Source: Vibrio cyclitrophicus
GTDB taxonomy: Bacteria; Pseudomonadota; Gammaproteobacteria; Enterobacterales; Vibrionaceae
Assembly: GCF_024347435.1 (NCBI RefSeq)
Contig: NZ_AP025480.1
Coordinates: 1,550,001 to 1,614,000 of the forward strand
Reading direction: 5' to 3'
DNA: 64,000 bases
Every line of letters begins with the position of its first letter. The first letter of the stretch is position 1. A program made the position numbers and the translations under genes. The notes under the pieces are model-generated. The model was not told where the DNA came from and made no database searches. It saw only the letters and a list, made by a program, of their open reading frames with translations. Positions 38,268 through 46,880 of this stretch are shown here, one piece after another.

Positions 38268-38308
38268 AACAGAGGAATAAACTCTCTTAAGTCAAAGTTA
38301 TCTCTGTT
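38268..38308 (-). promoter_or_regulatory. Leader dyad upstream of the DAHP synthase gene
   Basis: Arms AACAGAG (38268-38274) and CTCTGTT (38302-38308) pair perfectly over 7 bp with a 27-nt spacer, 50-90 bp upstream of the ATG. It could be an operator or a leader stem; there is no consensus match to TrpR or TyrR sites that I can support. Confidence 0.3.
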
Positions 38309-38426
38309 ATTGCTAATATTCTTATTTTTATCAGCAGCGCGGCGGCAAATAGGGGATTTTCACTTGTATTAACAGGCAGCTATCGGTATTTTCGTTTGAA
38401 CACAATATAAAAATGCTGGAGCAGCA

Positions 38427-39314
38427 ATGACTCAAGAAAATCAAAGCACTTTGCACCCAGAACTTGTCTTAGGTGATGTGCTGCCTTCTTATAACGATAA
38501 TAATAATTCCAACCATCTCTACGTTTCATTATCTGAATTGGTTATGGACCGTGTTTTCTATCACCCAAGTATTGAAAGTCATATAGAGACTCTTTCTGAT
38601 ATAGAGAAAACCTCGTTAAATGCCATTCTTGGTGATAAGACTGTCGATGAACATTTTGTATCTACACTTGTCGTGGCAATTCAAGCGGCAATTCAACCTA
38701 GTCACACTAAAGTTCGGATTGCTTTGAGCAGCGCAGATAGTTATGGCTTCCGTTCATTGCTAGGTGGTCATTGTGAAGTAGAAGAAGTTAACCCAGCGCT
38801 TGGGGTTCGTGGTGTGGCTCGCTACGCGACACAGGAATACAGCAAGGCATTCGCGCTAGAGTGTCAGGTGATCAAAACATTGCGAGATCAGGGTATCAAC
38901 GTTGAAGTGGTTGTTCCTTACGTTCGCGCATTGAGTGATGCCGCGAAGATTATCGATTTGCTTGCCGAGCAAGGCTTACCACGTGGCCTCAACGGTTTGA
39001 AAGTTCTGTTCTCTTGCGATGTACCATCAGCGGTATTGTTGAGTGAACGATTACTGCATTATTTTGATGGTGTAGTGGTTAATGTTGATAGCTTGGCATC
39101 TTTTACATTAGGTGTAGATAAACAAAATGAAGCTCAACAACATGCTTTTGACCCTCAAAATGAGGCCGTTATTACCCTATTGGATATGATCGTTAAAGCA
39201 ACGTTGCACGCGAAGAAACCTGTATTGCTGGTGACTCAAGGTTTGGTTGATTACCCTCGTTTACAAGGCTATATCGCAGATCTTGAAGGCGTTGAAACGG
39301 TGATTACCGCGTAA
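38427..39314 (+). CDS. PEP-synthase C-terminal-like TIM-barrel protein with degenerate active site
   Basis: The 295-residue protein aligns with the C-terminal PEP/pyruvate-binding barrel of PEP synthase from about residue 75 onward: NPALGVRGVARY (PpsA: NPMLGFRGASRY), FALECQVIKTLRDQG, VEVVVPYVR and HYFDG. The PEP-contacting Arg128 and Arg132 are kept. The metal-binding Glu is Asp198, the metal-binding Asp aligns with Ser222, and the catalytic Cys of GICGQG is Val269 (VLLVTQG). The phosphohistidine and ATP-grasp domains are absent. It is therefore unlikely to be a PEP synthase and may bind or sense PEP. It is divergent from the PEP-consuming DAHP synthase with 208 bp between them. The function is not established. 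Confidence 0.82.
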   Translation: MTQENQSTLHPELVLGDVLPSYNDNNNSNHLYVSLSELVMDRVFYHPSIESHIETLSDIEKTSLNAILGDKTVDEHFVSTLVVAIQAAIQPSHTKVRIALSSADSYGFRSLLGGHCEVEEVNPALGVRGVARYATQEYSKAFALECQVIKTLRDQGINVEVVVPYVRALSDAAKIIDLLAEQGLPRGLNGLKVLFSCDVPSAVLLSERLLHYFDGVVVNVDSLASFTLGVDKQNEAQQHAFDPQNEAVITLLDMIVKATLHAKKPVLLVTQGLVDYPRLQGYIADLEGVETVITA

Positions 39315-39367
39315 TTCAATTCGCAACGTTTATAAGTTTGATTTGAAACACTAATGCTTTAAGAATG

Positions 39368-39401
39368 AAAGAGATATCATTGCCGATGATATCTCTTTTT
39401 T
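39368..39401 (+). terminator. Intrinsic terminator of the PEP-synthase-like gene
   Basis: Perfect 13-bp stem AAAGAGATATCAT / ATGATATCTCTTT (39368-39380 and 39386-39398), 5-nt loop, then T-run to 39401. Confidence 0.92.
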
Positions 39402-39473
39402 GTAACATTTTTTTGACATTTTGATCTTGAGTCTATTAACTGGTCAGAGGACTAATTATGCTAGGTGACTCGG

Positions 39474-39959
39474 ATGCTAACCCCTCTACAAAAAGCAAAT
39501 CTCTACTTAACTATGTTTGGTATGTTCAAAGTGCCATTAATTTGGTTATGCAGGCCGAAGTTACTCGCCCTTGATGACAAGCATGTCGAGCTTAAGATCC
39601 CCCTAAAAAGACGAACGAAGAATCACTTAAATAGTATGTATTTTGGTGTATTAGCTGTGGGCGCAGATGTTGCCGGGGGCTTTCTTGCGATGAGTAAATC
39701 CCAACAGCAAGGGGAAAAAATATCGTTAGCATTTAAAGAGGTGACGGGAAACTTCTTAAAGCGTCCTGAAGCTGATGTGCATTTTACATGTAATGACGGT
39801 GAACTCATCAATACTATGCTGGCTGAAACAATGTCGACTGGCGAACGTGTTAATCAAACCGTAACGATCATCGCGACTTGTCCTTCTTTACATGGTGATG
39901 AACCCATGGCGGAGTTTCAATTGACACTGTCTATTAAAAAAGTTCCTTCAAAGCGTTAA
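39474..39959 (+). CDS. DUF4442 hotdog-fold thioesterase-like protein
   Basis: The 161-residue protein resembles DUF4442 (YiiD C-terminal/PaaI-like hotdog) proteins, with a typical central stretch MYFGVLAVGADVAGGFLAM and a beta-rich C-terminus. Hotdog proteins often hydrolyse acyl-CoA thioesters, but no substrate can be assigned. I prefer ATG 39474 because AGGTGA lies 5 nt before it; a GTG at 39465 in the same frame is an alternative. Another ATG (39458) in a different frame also has a good ribosome site and opens a 38-codon overlapping frame. The gene converges on the unknown membrane-protein gene. Confidence 0.78.
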   Translation: MLTPLQKANLYLTMFGMFKVPLIWLCRPKLLALDDKHVELKIPLKRRTKNHLNSMYFGVLAVGADVAGGFLAMSKSQQQGEKISLAFKEVTGNFLKRPEADVHFTCNDGELINTMLAETMSTGERVNQTVTIIATCPSLHGDEPMAEFQLTLSIKKVPSKR

Positions 39960-39980
39960 ATTTCATATCGAACAATAACA

Positions 39981-40016
39981 AACCAAAATCGCAGTATGTG
40001 ATTACCACATACTGCG
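39981..40016 (-). terminator. Intrinsic terminator of the 451-residue membrane protein gene
   Basis: Perfect 11-bp stem CGCAGTATGTG / CACATACTGCG (39990-40000 and 40006-40016) with a 5-nt loop. The minus-strand exit is T-rich (ATTTTGGTTTG) and the plus-strand exit is not. Confidence 0.7.
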
Positions 40017-40021
40017 GCGTT

Positions 40022-41377
40022 CTACGATTCTTGGCTAATCTCTTCAATATCAACAATTTTTGAACGGTTCATAACGATTTTCCAACGGTAATATGTTGGT
40101 TCGTTGTCGTGATTGTTCTCTTTGATGATCAAGTTGAGTAGATGGCGCTTTTCTACTGATTCACGACTCACTTGCCCCTCGTTCAAGCGATAAACCTTGT
40201 TCGACCCTTTATCCATTAGACGGGTTAGAGCTCTCAAGCTGATAGAAAGCGTTTCACGAGTCTCTTCGTAACCACTCATGAAGGTTGAGGTAGACATTTC
40301 TGTATGTGAACGATAGTGCAGAATTTGTTCTTCACGCTGTACCACGCGCTTCTTACGGATCGACTGAATACGATCAGCTAGCTTAGAAAAGCTTGCGTAG
40401 TCCAGCCATTCTAATTTGTGGCCAACTGATTTGTTGGTCGTCGGATCAAAGTAGCGACGTTTCCATTTTGGCTTGCCCTTACGAAGCCAGCGCCAAAGGA
40501 TATCTCTTAAGTCATCTTTGAAGATCTCGCGCAACGCATAGATAAATGACATCGAAACGATAAAAGAAGCGGTAATCTCGCCCAAGAAATCACGAGCTAA
40601 TATAACGGTTGTTGTCACGACCACCATCACCAAACCGGTAGCGATACCTTTAACTGCACGCTTTACGTTTTTTCCCATCGAGGTGGTCTTTTCTTTGAGC
40701 ACGATAGGGTGTTCAATCAAGCGGCGCAATAAACGCATCTTGTTGCTCAAACGAGTGACGTCTTCTCGAACTCTCGTGGAGTTGTAGCGATTGAGCTTCC
40801 GGTGAGCCGTCTCTTTTTCGCATAGTATTAAAAGGCGTTCTTTGATGGTTGAATATTCACTGCCACGTGGCATATGTGAGACCAGTGACAAGAACTTTTG
40901 CTCTGTGTACCAAGAAAGGTAGTTATCAATGTTTGCGTAGTAGCGTTTGAGGTTTTCTTCATAAGGAATGCTTCGGCGGAGCTTTTTCAAGATATCTAAC
41001 GCAAGCTCAATGACTTCGTCGACCTCATCAGCCGTTACGTCGTCACTATCTGTCTTGTTTAAGCTGCTCACGGCTTTATCTAAAGCAATAACGTATTGAT
41101 ATGCGAACAAACTCAAACTCACACGATATTGAGTCGTTGATAAGCGTCCACGTTTTGCCAAACGACTGTGTACGAGTGGTAACAGTGTTTTATCACTATA
41201 GTAGGCACGGTTTTGTGTAATCGAGCTATAAAAAAATGCACTTTCAGAAAGCACTTCAGGCGTCAGCCCGAGTTCACCGGGAATGAATAGATAAACGTCC
41301 ATGTCGAGCTTTTTTGTTTTTGCCATCGCATGGTTAATTTTAAGTGTTATCGCATCTTGTTTATCAACGGTGATCAA
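40022..41377 (-). CDS. Unknown protein with central pair of membrane helices
   Basis: I do not recognise this 451-residue protein. Residues 1-240 are polar, helix-rich and cytosolic-looking, with an acidic stretch near 109-125. Two adjacent hydrophobic segments (about 242-261 and 265-284) form a likely membrane hairpin. The C-terminal 165 residues are strongly basic after the membrane (RWLRKGKPKWKRRYFD, then RIQSIRKKRVVQREEQ). Short loops between the helices suggest both large domains face the cytoplasm. No nucleotide-binding or catalytic motif is visible. It is divergent from the CvfB-like gene and has its own terminator. It is probably a real gene, given its length and a clean coding frame. 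Confidence 0.8.
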   Translation of the reverse strand: MITVDKQDAITLKINHAMAKTKKLDMDVYLFIPGELGLTPEVLSESAFFYSSITQNRAYYSDKTLLPLVHSRLAKRGRLSTTQYRVSLSLFAYQYVIALDKAVSSLNKTDSDDVTADEVDEVIELALDILKKLRRSIPYEENLKRYYANIDNYLSWYTEQKFLSLVSHMPRGSEYSTIKERLLILCEKETAHRKLNRYNSTRVREDVTRLSNKMRLLRRLIEHPIVLKEKTTSMGKNVKRAVKGIATGLVMVVVTTTVILARDFLGEITASFIVSMSFIYALREIFKDDLRDILWRWLRKGKPKWKRRYFDPTTNKSVGHKLEWLDYASFSKLADRIQSIRKKRVVQREEQILHYRSHTEMSTSTFMSGYEETRETLSISLRALTRLMDKGSNKVYRLNEGQVSRESVEKRHLLNLIIKENNHDNEPTYYRWKIVMNRSKIVDIEEISQES

Positions 41378-41474
41378 CGATGTCTCCTAGAATGTAAAAA
41401 TATGAATGAAACTAGCGAAAGCATATCAGAGATCACGTATAATCACCGCCAAATTTAAAGTAGAGACAATCTTG

Positions 41475-42314
41475 ATGATTAATATTGGTCAAATAAACAA
41501 TTTAGAAGTAGTAAAACAAGCAGACTTCGGTGTATTCCTTGACGCTAGCGACTATGGAACTGTGTTGCTTCCGAAACGGTTTACTCCTGAAGGTGTTGAA
41601 ATTGGTCAAAAGTTAGATGTTTTCTTATACATTGATTCTGACAACCAGATCGCAGCAACCACTGAAAAACCCATAGCTCAAGTAGGGCAGTTTGGCCTAA
41701 TGACGGTTGAAGGTGTAAACAGTACCGGTGCATTTATGAGCTGGGGCGTGAAAGGGAAAGAGCTACTGGTTCCTTTCAGCGAGCAGCGCGGACGTTTAAA
41801 CGAAGGTCAATCAATCTTAGTATATGTGTATATTGATAAAGCATCTAGCCGCATTGTTGGTACAACGAAGTTTAACAAGTGGTTAGACAACACGCCTGCG
41901 ACTTATAAGCAAAATGAGCAAGTAGATCTTATCATCGCTGAGCGCAGCCAACTTGGTTACAAAGCGATCGTGAACGGTGAACACTGGGGCATGATCTTCC
42001 CATCAGATATCATCGGCAAGTTGTTCATTGGTAAAACGTTGAAAGGCTACATCAAGAACGTTCGTGAAGAAGACGGAAAAATCGATCTGTCTCTTCAAAA
42101 AATCGGTGTGGCCAAGATGGATGATCTAAGCACTAAGATTTTGGATTTGCTTGAGAAGAAAGGTGGCTTCTTGCCTTTGAATGACAAGTCTTCACCTGAA
42201 GCGATTTTCTCTGCATTCAGAACCAGTAAAGGCACATTCAAAAAGACGATCGGCGGTTTGTACAAGTCAGGCAAGATTGCTATCGATAAAGAAGGCATCC
42301 GTTTAGCTGAATAA
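41475..42314 (+). CDS. CvfB-like protein with S1-type RNA-binding domains
   Basis: The 279-residue protein resembles the CvfB/YitL family: tandem S1-like beta-barrels (GVFLDASDYGTVLLP; GAFMSWGVKGKELLVPF; KGYIKNVREEDGKIDLSLQ) followed by a C-terminal winged-helix-like segment (ILDLLEKKGGFLPL...GLYKSGKIAID). The Gram-positive namesake binds RNA and affects virulence gene expression; the role in Vibrio is unproven. I chose ATG 41475 (MINIGQI), where the family N-terminus begins. An in-frame ATG at 41406 would add 23 residues with no family match. It is divergent from the membrane-protein gene. Confidence 0.86.
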   Translation: MINIGQINNLEVVKQADFGVFLDASDYGTVLLPKRFTPEGVEIGQKLDVFLYIDSDNQIAATTEKPIAQVGQFGLMTVEGVNSTGAFMSWGVKGKELLVPFSEQRGRLNEGQSILVYVYIDKASSRIVGTTKFNKWLDNTPATYKQNEQVDLIIAERSQLGYKAIVNGEHWGMIFPSDIIGKLFIGKTLKGYIKNVREEDGKIDLSLQKIGVAKMDDLSTKILDLLEKKGGFLPLNDKSSPEAIFSAFRTSKGTFKKTIGGLYKSGKIAIDKEGIRLAE

Positions 42315-42655
42315 GCGAAACTATTATAGGTAAAAAAAAGCCCAAACCTTCCTGTTTGGGCTTAGGGGAAAGGGCTCCGAAGAGCCTACGCTAATCGTTG
42401 TAGTTCTGTGTCTAATAGAGCAAAGTCTAGTTTAAATTCTCCATAATGCGATTTTTCATCACACAAATAGTGACTTGAATTGATGGTTATGTAATTAAAC
42501 GTTGATTTGACAATGTTTTAATTTGCGCTAATCGCACTGTTGCTATAAAACAGTTAATAGTTTCTCAAGTGAAATAGAAAAAGCCCAAACAACTCACGTT
42601 GTTTGGGCTTTTTGTTTTTTGCGCATAAAAGACGGCGGTGCCTTTAATTGTAGGA
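42315..42655. other. 341-bp intergenic interval with two related hairpins
   Basis: No gene is seen here. The first hairpin (42338-42363, stem AAGCCCAAAC / GTTTGGGCTT) follows the CvfB-like stop but has its poly-T side on the minus strand. The second (42578-42613) is a perfect 16-bp stem with poly-A/T on both sides and serves both convergent genes. The two share the same core. Between them is about 210 bp of AT-rich sequence with TTGACA at 42507 and TATAAA at 42544, too far apart to be one promoter. Confidence 0.6.
42578..42620. terminator. Strong bidirectional intrinsic terminator between the CvfB-like gene and rsmF
   Basis: Perfect 16-bp stem (42578-42593 with 42598-42613) around a TCAC loop, core AAGCCCAAACAAC, flanked by A- and T-runs, so it is functional for both converging genes. 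Confidence 0.93.
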
Positions 42656-44077
42656 TTAGAAAAGATTTTTATCGCGTACCAGCTCTCGTGGTAAGCCATT
42701 TTTAACTCGGTTACCTACCCACTTACCAAGGCCGATGATTGCGCCGTTATACTTCACCAATACTTCTCCTTTGCCCGATAGGCCTTCAGGACGTACATCG
42801 CGACCCATAAACCATTCTCGAGCGTCTTCAATACATAGCTCTACAATATTAGTTTCGTTGCCTGTAGCCAGTGTTGTCGCCACCTGGTGTTGCCATCGGT
42901 AGCCTTTTTTATGAGTTTCAGCGATCTTGATGCCCATACGAGAGAAGCGGAACTCACCAATCATTGGCTCTAATGCTTCAGGGAACAACCAAACGTCTTT
43001 ATCGCGAATCCATACTTGAGTATCAGTTGGTAATTCTATATCAAGCGTGCTCATCAGTTGTTCAGCGACTTCTTGTTGAACTTTCTTTGACGCTTTTTCA
43101 AATGGGAATTTACCCAGGCGTTTTTTAACTTCTGGTGGAGTAACAGATGCCAGTTTACGGATGCGTGCGACAAAGAAACCTTCAGAGTCATACACCTGTG
43201 GGAATATATGAAGAAAGCCTTCTTCCGTCGTGGTTGCTTTTGCGTTGTCGAATAGTGATTCAAGAGATTCAAATTCTACAGCGTCACCAAAAGTCTCTTT
43301 TAGGTGATGACATACTTGTTGGTTTTCTTCTGTGCTTAATGTGCAAGTCGAGTAAACTAATACGCCGTTAGGCTTTAGCGCGTGGAACGCACTTTCAATC
43401 AGGTCTTTCTGGGTATTAGCAATATCGACCACTGATTGATACGTCCAGTTTTTCATGGCATCCGCGTCTTTACGAATCGTACCTTCACCAGAGCAGGGGG
43501 CGTCTAGTAATACGGCATCAAACTGTTCTGGTAACCAGCCGCCGAATACACGTCCATCAAAATTGCTCAGCGCTGTATTGCGAACGCCACAACGCTCGAT
43601 GTTAGCGTGAAGTACTTTCACTCGGCTTGCAGCGTACTCATTGGCAACCAGTACGCCGCGATTATTCATTAGCGCCGCGATTTGCGTTGTTTTAGAGCCG
43701 GGTGCAGCTGCTGTATCTAACACGGCTTGATAGTCTTCTTCGCCTTGAAACAATGCAGAAGGTGGCATCATAGAGCTGGCTTCTTGGATATAAAATAAGC
43801 CAGACATGTGTTCAGCTGTATTGCCTAAAGGCGCCTCGCTTTCATTAGCGGTGATCCAAAATCCCGTTTCACACCACGGCACAGGTTCCAGTTCCCAACC
43901 TTTATCTTTCGCACGTACGAGAAAGTCTTCGACACTGATTTTTAGTGTGTTTACTCGAATACTTTTACGAAGTGGCTTTTGACAAGATGCGATAAAAGAA
44001 GCCATGTCTAAGTGGCTTGGCATAATGCCTTTAATGTGAGTTAGGAATTCTTCTGGGATATATACGTTAGCGTGCAA
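42656..44077 (-). CDS. rsmF: 16S rRNA (cytosine-1407-C5)-methyltransferase RsmF
   Basis: The 473-residue NOL1/NOP2/Sun-family methyltransferase matches RsmF (YebU). It has an N-terminal RNA-binding segment, SAM-binding DTAAAPGSKTTQIA (121-134), LDAPCSGEG with Cys195 and STCTLSTEENQ with the catalytic Cys245, then a C-terminal PUA-like region. It makes m5C1407 in the 30S decoding region. It lies downstream of letAB as in E. coli, but a probable terminator in the 145-bp gap suggests it also has its own promoter. Confidence 0.95.
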   Translation of the reverse strand: MHANVYIPEEFLTHIKGIMPSHLDMASFIASCQKPLRKSIRVNTLKISVEDFLVRAKDKGWELEPVPWCETGFWITANESEAPLGNTAEHMSGLFYIQEASSMMPPSALFQGEEDYQAVLDTAAAPGSKTTQIAALMNNRGVLVANEYAASRVKVLHANIERCGVRNTALSNFDGRVFGGWLPEQFDAVLLDAPCSGEGTIRKDADAMKNWTYQSVVDIANTQKDLIESAFHALKPNGVLVYSTCTLSTEENQQVCHHLKETFGDAVEFESLESLFDNAKATTTEEGFLHIFPQVYDSEGFFVARIRKLASVTPPEVKKRLGKFPFEKASKKVQQEVAEQLMSTLDIELPTDTQVWIRDKDVWLFPEALEPMIGEFRFSRMGIKIAETHKKGYRWQHQVATTLATGNETNIVELCIEDAREWFMGRDVRPEGLSGKGEVLVKYNGAIIGLGKWVGNRVKNGLPRELVRDKNLF

Positions 44078-44156
44078 AAGGGTATCTCGATTTATAGCGT
44101 TAATGCGGGCAGTTTAAAGCAAAATGAGATTGTCCTAAACCATATTTGTTTCAAAC

Positions 44157-44184
44157 AATAAAAATGCAGCTCAATGGCTGCACT
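44157..44184 (-). terminator. Probable terminator between letB and rsmF
   Basis: Stem TGCAGC / GCTGCA (44165-44170 and 44177-44182) with a 6-nt loop, followed on the minus strand by TTTTTATT. The stem is short, so read-through into rsmF is likely. Confidence 0.65.
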
Positions 44185-44222
44185 TTTAGTTAAATTTATA
44201 TGTACCGTAACAGAGGTTCGGC

Positions 44223-46880
44223 TTATGGCTTTGGTATAGCCGTTCTCCATGATTTCCATTCATCTTCCGCTTGCGGATATAAGTAGAAAGACTGGTCTTC
44301 ACTTGCCAAAGGTTGTAGTTCATTCGTTGGTGGCGTTGAGAAAGTTATCCCACCTCTGATTAGGCTATCAACGGTCCCAGCTTTGATGTTTGCACCTGTG
44401 AGGCCAATAGAAACATCTACACCAGAAACGTTCCAAAATACACTGTTTGCACGGATCAAGTATGCGAATTCAGGCTTAATTTGAATCGTTGAGATAATGC
44501 GGTCTGCAAATTCGCCGAGCTGGACATCTATAACGGTACCTATTTCTAACTCACGAAATAAGATAGGCGTTCCTTCCGATACAGACCCTCGTGTTTCACT
44601 TTGCAGTTGGAATATCTTTCCTTCTGGCTGGACAGGCCCTTTGCTCAGTTTGAACTTCGTTTTTCTTTCACCTTGGCCCGGTTCGACGTTGATATATTTG
44701 GATATTAATGCGGAAACGTTCTTAATACCATTCAACCCAATCTCTGGTTCTGCGAGCCAGAAATGACTGTTAGCGACCGCAATTTTGTCGACATACTCGG
44801 GTAAAATGCGAGCCGTAATCTCAATGCCACCTTTGTTAAAGTTAGGAATAACTAAGGTCACTTCACCAACTGTGACACCTTGATATTTGATGGTAGTACC
44901 TTTGCTGACTTCTTGATCGCCTGCAGAAGTAATCGTAATGGCACGACCAAATTTACGAGCTGACTTCGAATCGTTATATAATTTCCATACGTCGCCTAGT
45001 TTGTTGTCGATTCCAGGTAACGAATCAAAGGCGATACCACCTTGAATCAGTGTTTTTACCGGTGCAGCTTTAATACTGATCCCAGCCAAAGACGCATCTA
45101 CTTCTACACCAGATCGGTTCCAGAAAACAGTATGCTTGTTGATTAGGTGCGTATAGCGGTTTTCAATCGTAACTTTAATTCTTACGCCGCCATCAGCGAG
45201 TTGGAAATCTGAGATACTGCCGACTTGAAGATTACGATAGAGCAGTGGGCTTCCTTTGGAAATTGAAGGTAACTCACTAGCAAACAATGACAATGTTTTT
45301 GAACCAGTCTGATTGAACTTTGCTATCTCTGCCAATGATTTACTTTGAAATAGTTGATAATGGGTGCGAGATTGGTTTTTACCTTCGCTCACAAAGCTGA
45401 TGGAGCCTGACAGTAATTGTTTAGCAGGTGGTACTGTTACACTTAATCCAGATTCTGTTAGTTCTGCAGTCGCGCTGCCTGTAACAAAGAATCGATTGTG
45501 GCTTTTAATCAAGTGAGAGTATTCGTTGTCGATTAAAGCATCCATGAACACTTCGTGCTTGTCGCTTCCAGTACCGACACCTTCTACTAACCCTACGTTA
45601 ATGATAGAGCCCACAGCGATTCCCTTGTATAACAACTGGGTTCCAACATCTAAACCAAATGAATTGTTCGACGTTAGACGAATCGAGACCGACTTCTCCT
45701 GTTCCTGACTGAACTCATTCTTACGAATAGCAGTAAACTTGCGAGCCTTGTCACCTTCACCGGGTACCAAGGTAAGGAAATTGCCGGTTACCAAATTCGC
45801 GATGTTTTTCATCCCTGTTAGCGACAGTTCCGCTTCTTCTAGAACGAATTTACTGCCGCTGTTTAAAAAGTCACTGAATGCAGGTTGGATAGCAGCAGAA
45901 GCAATCACGTGTTCGCGACCTTCGCTCAAAGATAAGTTGGTGATTTGTCCAATTTCAATGCCTCTATACATGATTGGAGCGCCAGTCGCACTGATCTTGT
46001 TGTCGTCCGGAACGGCGATTTGGATCGAAATACCACGACCCGCAGTTTTTAAATCAGGGTAGAGCTTGAATTTGGTGTTCATCTCGACCGGTTGACCTTC
46101 TCCCGGTGAATCAACCGCAATTGAGCCTCCTAATAGAGCACTCAAGCTTTCTAAGCGAACATCAACGCCAGAGAAACCAATACTCGCCCCCAAGCCACTT
46201 ACATTCCAGAAACGGCTTTGATCAGTGATTATGTGGCTATATTCATCTTTAATTGCAGCTTGAATTGTCACTGATTTCGCGTTGTCGTTGAGCTGGTAAT
46301 TGTAGACTTCACCAATTGGAATCTTGCGATAGACTATTTGAGAACCAATAGACACGCCGCCGAGATCTTTAGTTGTAAGAGAGATGTTAAGCCCCTCAGA
46401 CGCCAAGAGATCGGAAGGGGATGACTCCAATGCATGAAATACGGTTTCAGGTTCTTCTTTGGTTTCACTTGGGTGAATCGCAATATAGTTACCGGACACC
46501 AGCGCATCTAACCCAGAGATACCGGATAAGCTCGCCGTTGGTTTCACTAACCAAAAGCGCGTGCCTTTCGACAGTAACTTTTTAGCTTCAGGGTAGATAT
46601 CAGCATCAACGTAAATATTAGATAGGTCTTTAGATAATGTGATGTCACGAACCATACCGACCTCTAAGCCTTGGTATCGAATGGTTGTGCGTCCTGCGAC
46701 TAACCCCGCAGCGTCTGAGAAGTAGATTTGCACACGTTGACCAGCATCGTGTATTGACTTCATTACCAGCCAACCGGCGAGCACGACAGTCAAAATAGGA
46801 AGAATCCACAAAGGCGAGATGCCCTTGTTTTTCCTGACTTCTGGTGAATATGACGTTTGTGATTGGTTATTGTTGTTCAT
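44223..46880 (-). CDS. letB: LetB (YebT), seven-MCE-domain intermembrane lipid transport protein
   Basis: The 885-residue protein has one N-terminal membrane anchor (about 23-41, SPLWILPILTVVLAGWLV) and then seven MCE modules. Their signature loops are IRYQGLEVG, IVYRKIPIG, IMYRGIEIG, LLYKGIAVG, LLYRNLQVG, IKYQGVTVG and ILFRELEIG. Seven modules and a length near 880 distinguish LetB from the three-module PqiB. In E. coli LetB forms a stacked hexameric tunnel spanning the periplasm that carries lipids between membranes. Its start overlaps the letA stop by 14 nt, so translation is coupled to LetA, its inner-membrane partner. Confidence 0.95.
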   Translation of the reverse strand: MNNNNQSQTSYSPEVRKNKGISPLWILPILTVVLAGWLVMKSIHDAGQRVQIYFSDAAGLVAGRTTIRYQGLEVGMVRDITLSKDLSNIYVDADIYPEAKKLLSKGTRFWLVKPTASLSGISGLDALVSGNYIAIHPSETKEEPETVFHALESSPSDLLASEGLNISLTTKDLGGVSIGSQIVYRKIPIGEVYNYQLNDNAKSVTIQAAIKDEYSHIITDQSRFWNVSGLGASIGFSGVDVRLESLSALLGGSIAVDSPGEGQPVEMNTKFKLYPDLKTAGRGISIQIAVPDDNKISATGAPIMYRGIEIGQITNLSLSEGREHVIASAAIQPAFSDFLNSGSKFVLEEAELSLTGMKNIANLVTGNFLTLVPGEGDKARKFTAIRKNEFSQEQEKSVSIRLTSNNSFGLDVGTQLLYKGIAVGSIINVGLVEGVGTGSDKHEVFMDALIDNEYSHLIKSHNRFFVTGSATAELTESGLSVTVPPAKQLLSGSISFVSEGKNQSRTHYQLFQSKSLAEIAKFNQTGSKTLSLFASELPSISKGSPLLYRNLQVGSISDFQLADGGVRIKVTIENRYTHLINKHTVFWNRSGVEVDASLAGISIKAAPVKTLIQGGIAFDSLPGIDNKLGDVWKLYNDSKSARKFGRAITITSAGDQEVSKGTTIKYQGVTVGEVTLVIPNFNKGGIEITARILPEYVDKIAVANSHFWLAEPEIGLNGIKNVSALISKYINVEPGQGERKTKFKLSKGPVQPEGKIFQLQSETRGSVSEGTPILFRELEIGTVIDVQLGEFADRIISTIQIKPEFAYLIRANSVFWNVSGVDVSIGLTGANIKAGTVDSLIRGGITFSTPPTNELQPLASEDQSFYLYPQAEDEWKSWRTAIPKP

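Noticed and set aside
38219..38426. A TrpR operator or Trp-codon leader peptide for the DAHP synthase
   Set aside because: I searched the minus-strand leader by eye and saw neither an ACTAGT-like dyad nor tandem TGG codons.
41406..41474. N-terminal extension of the CvfB-like protein by 23 residues
   Set aside because: It has no family match, and it occupies what should be promoter space between divergent genes.
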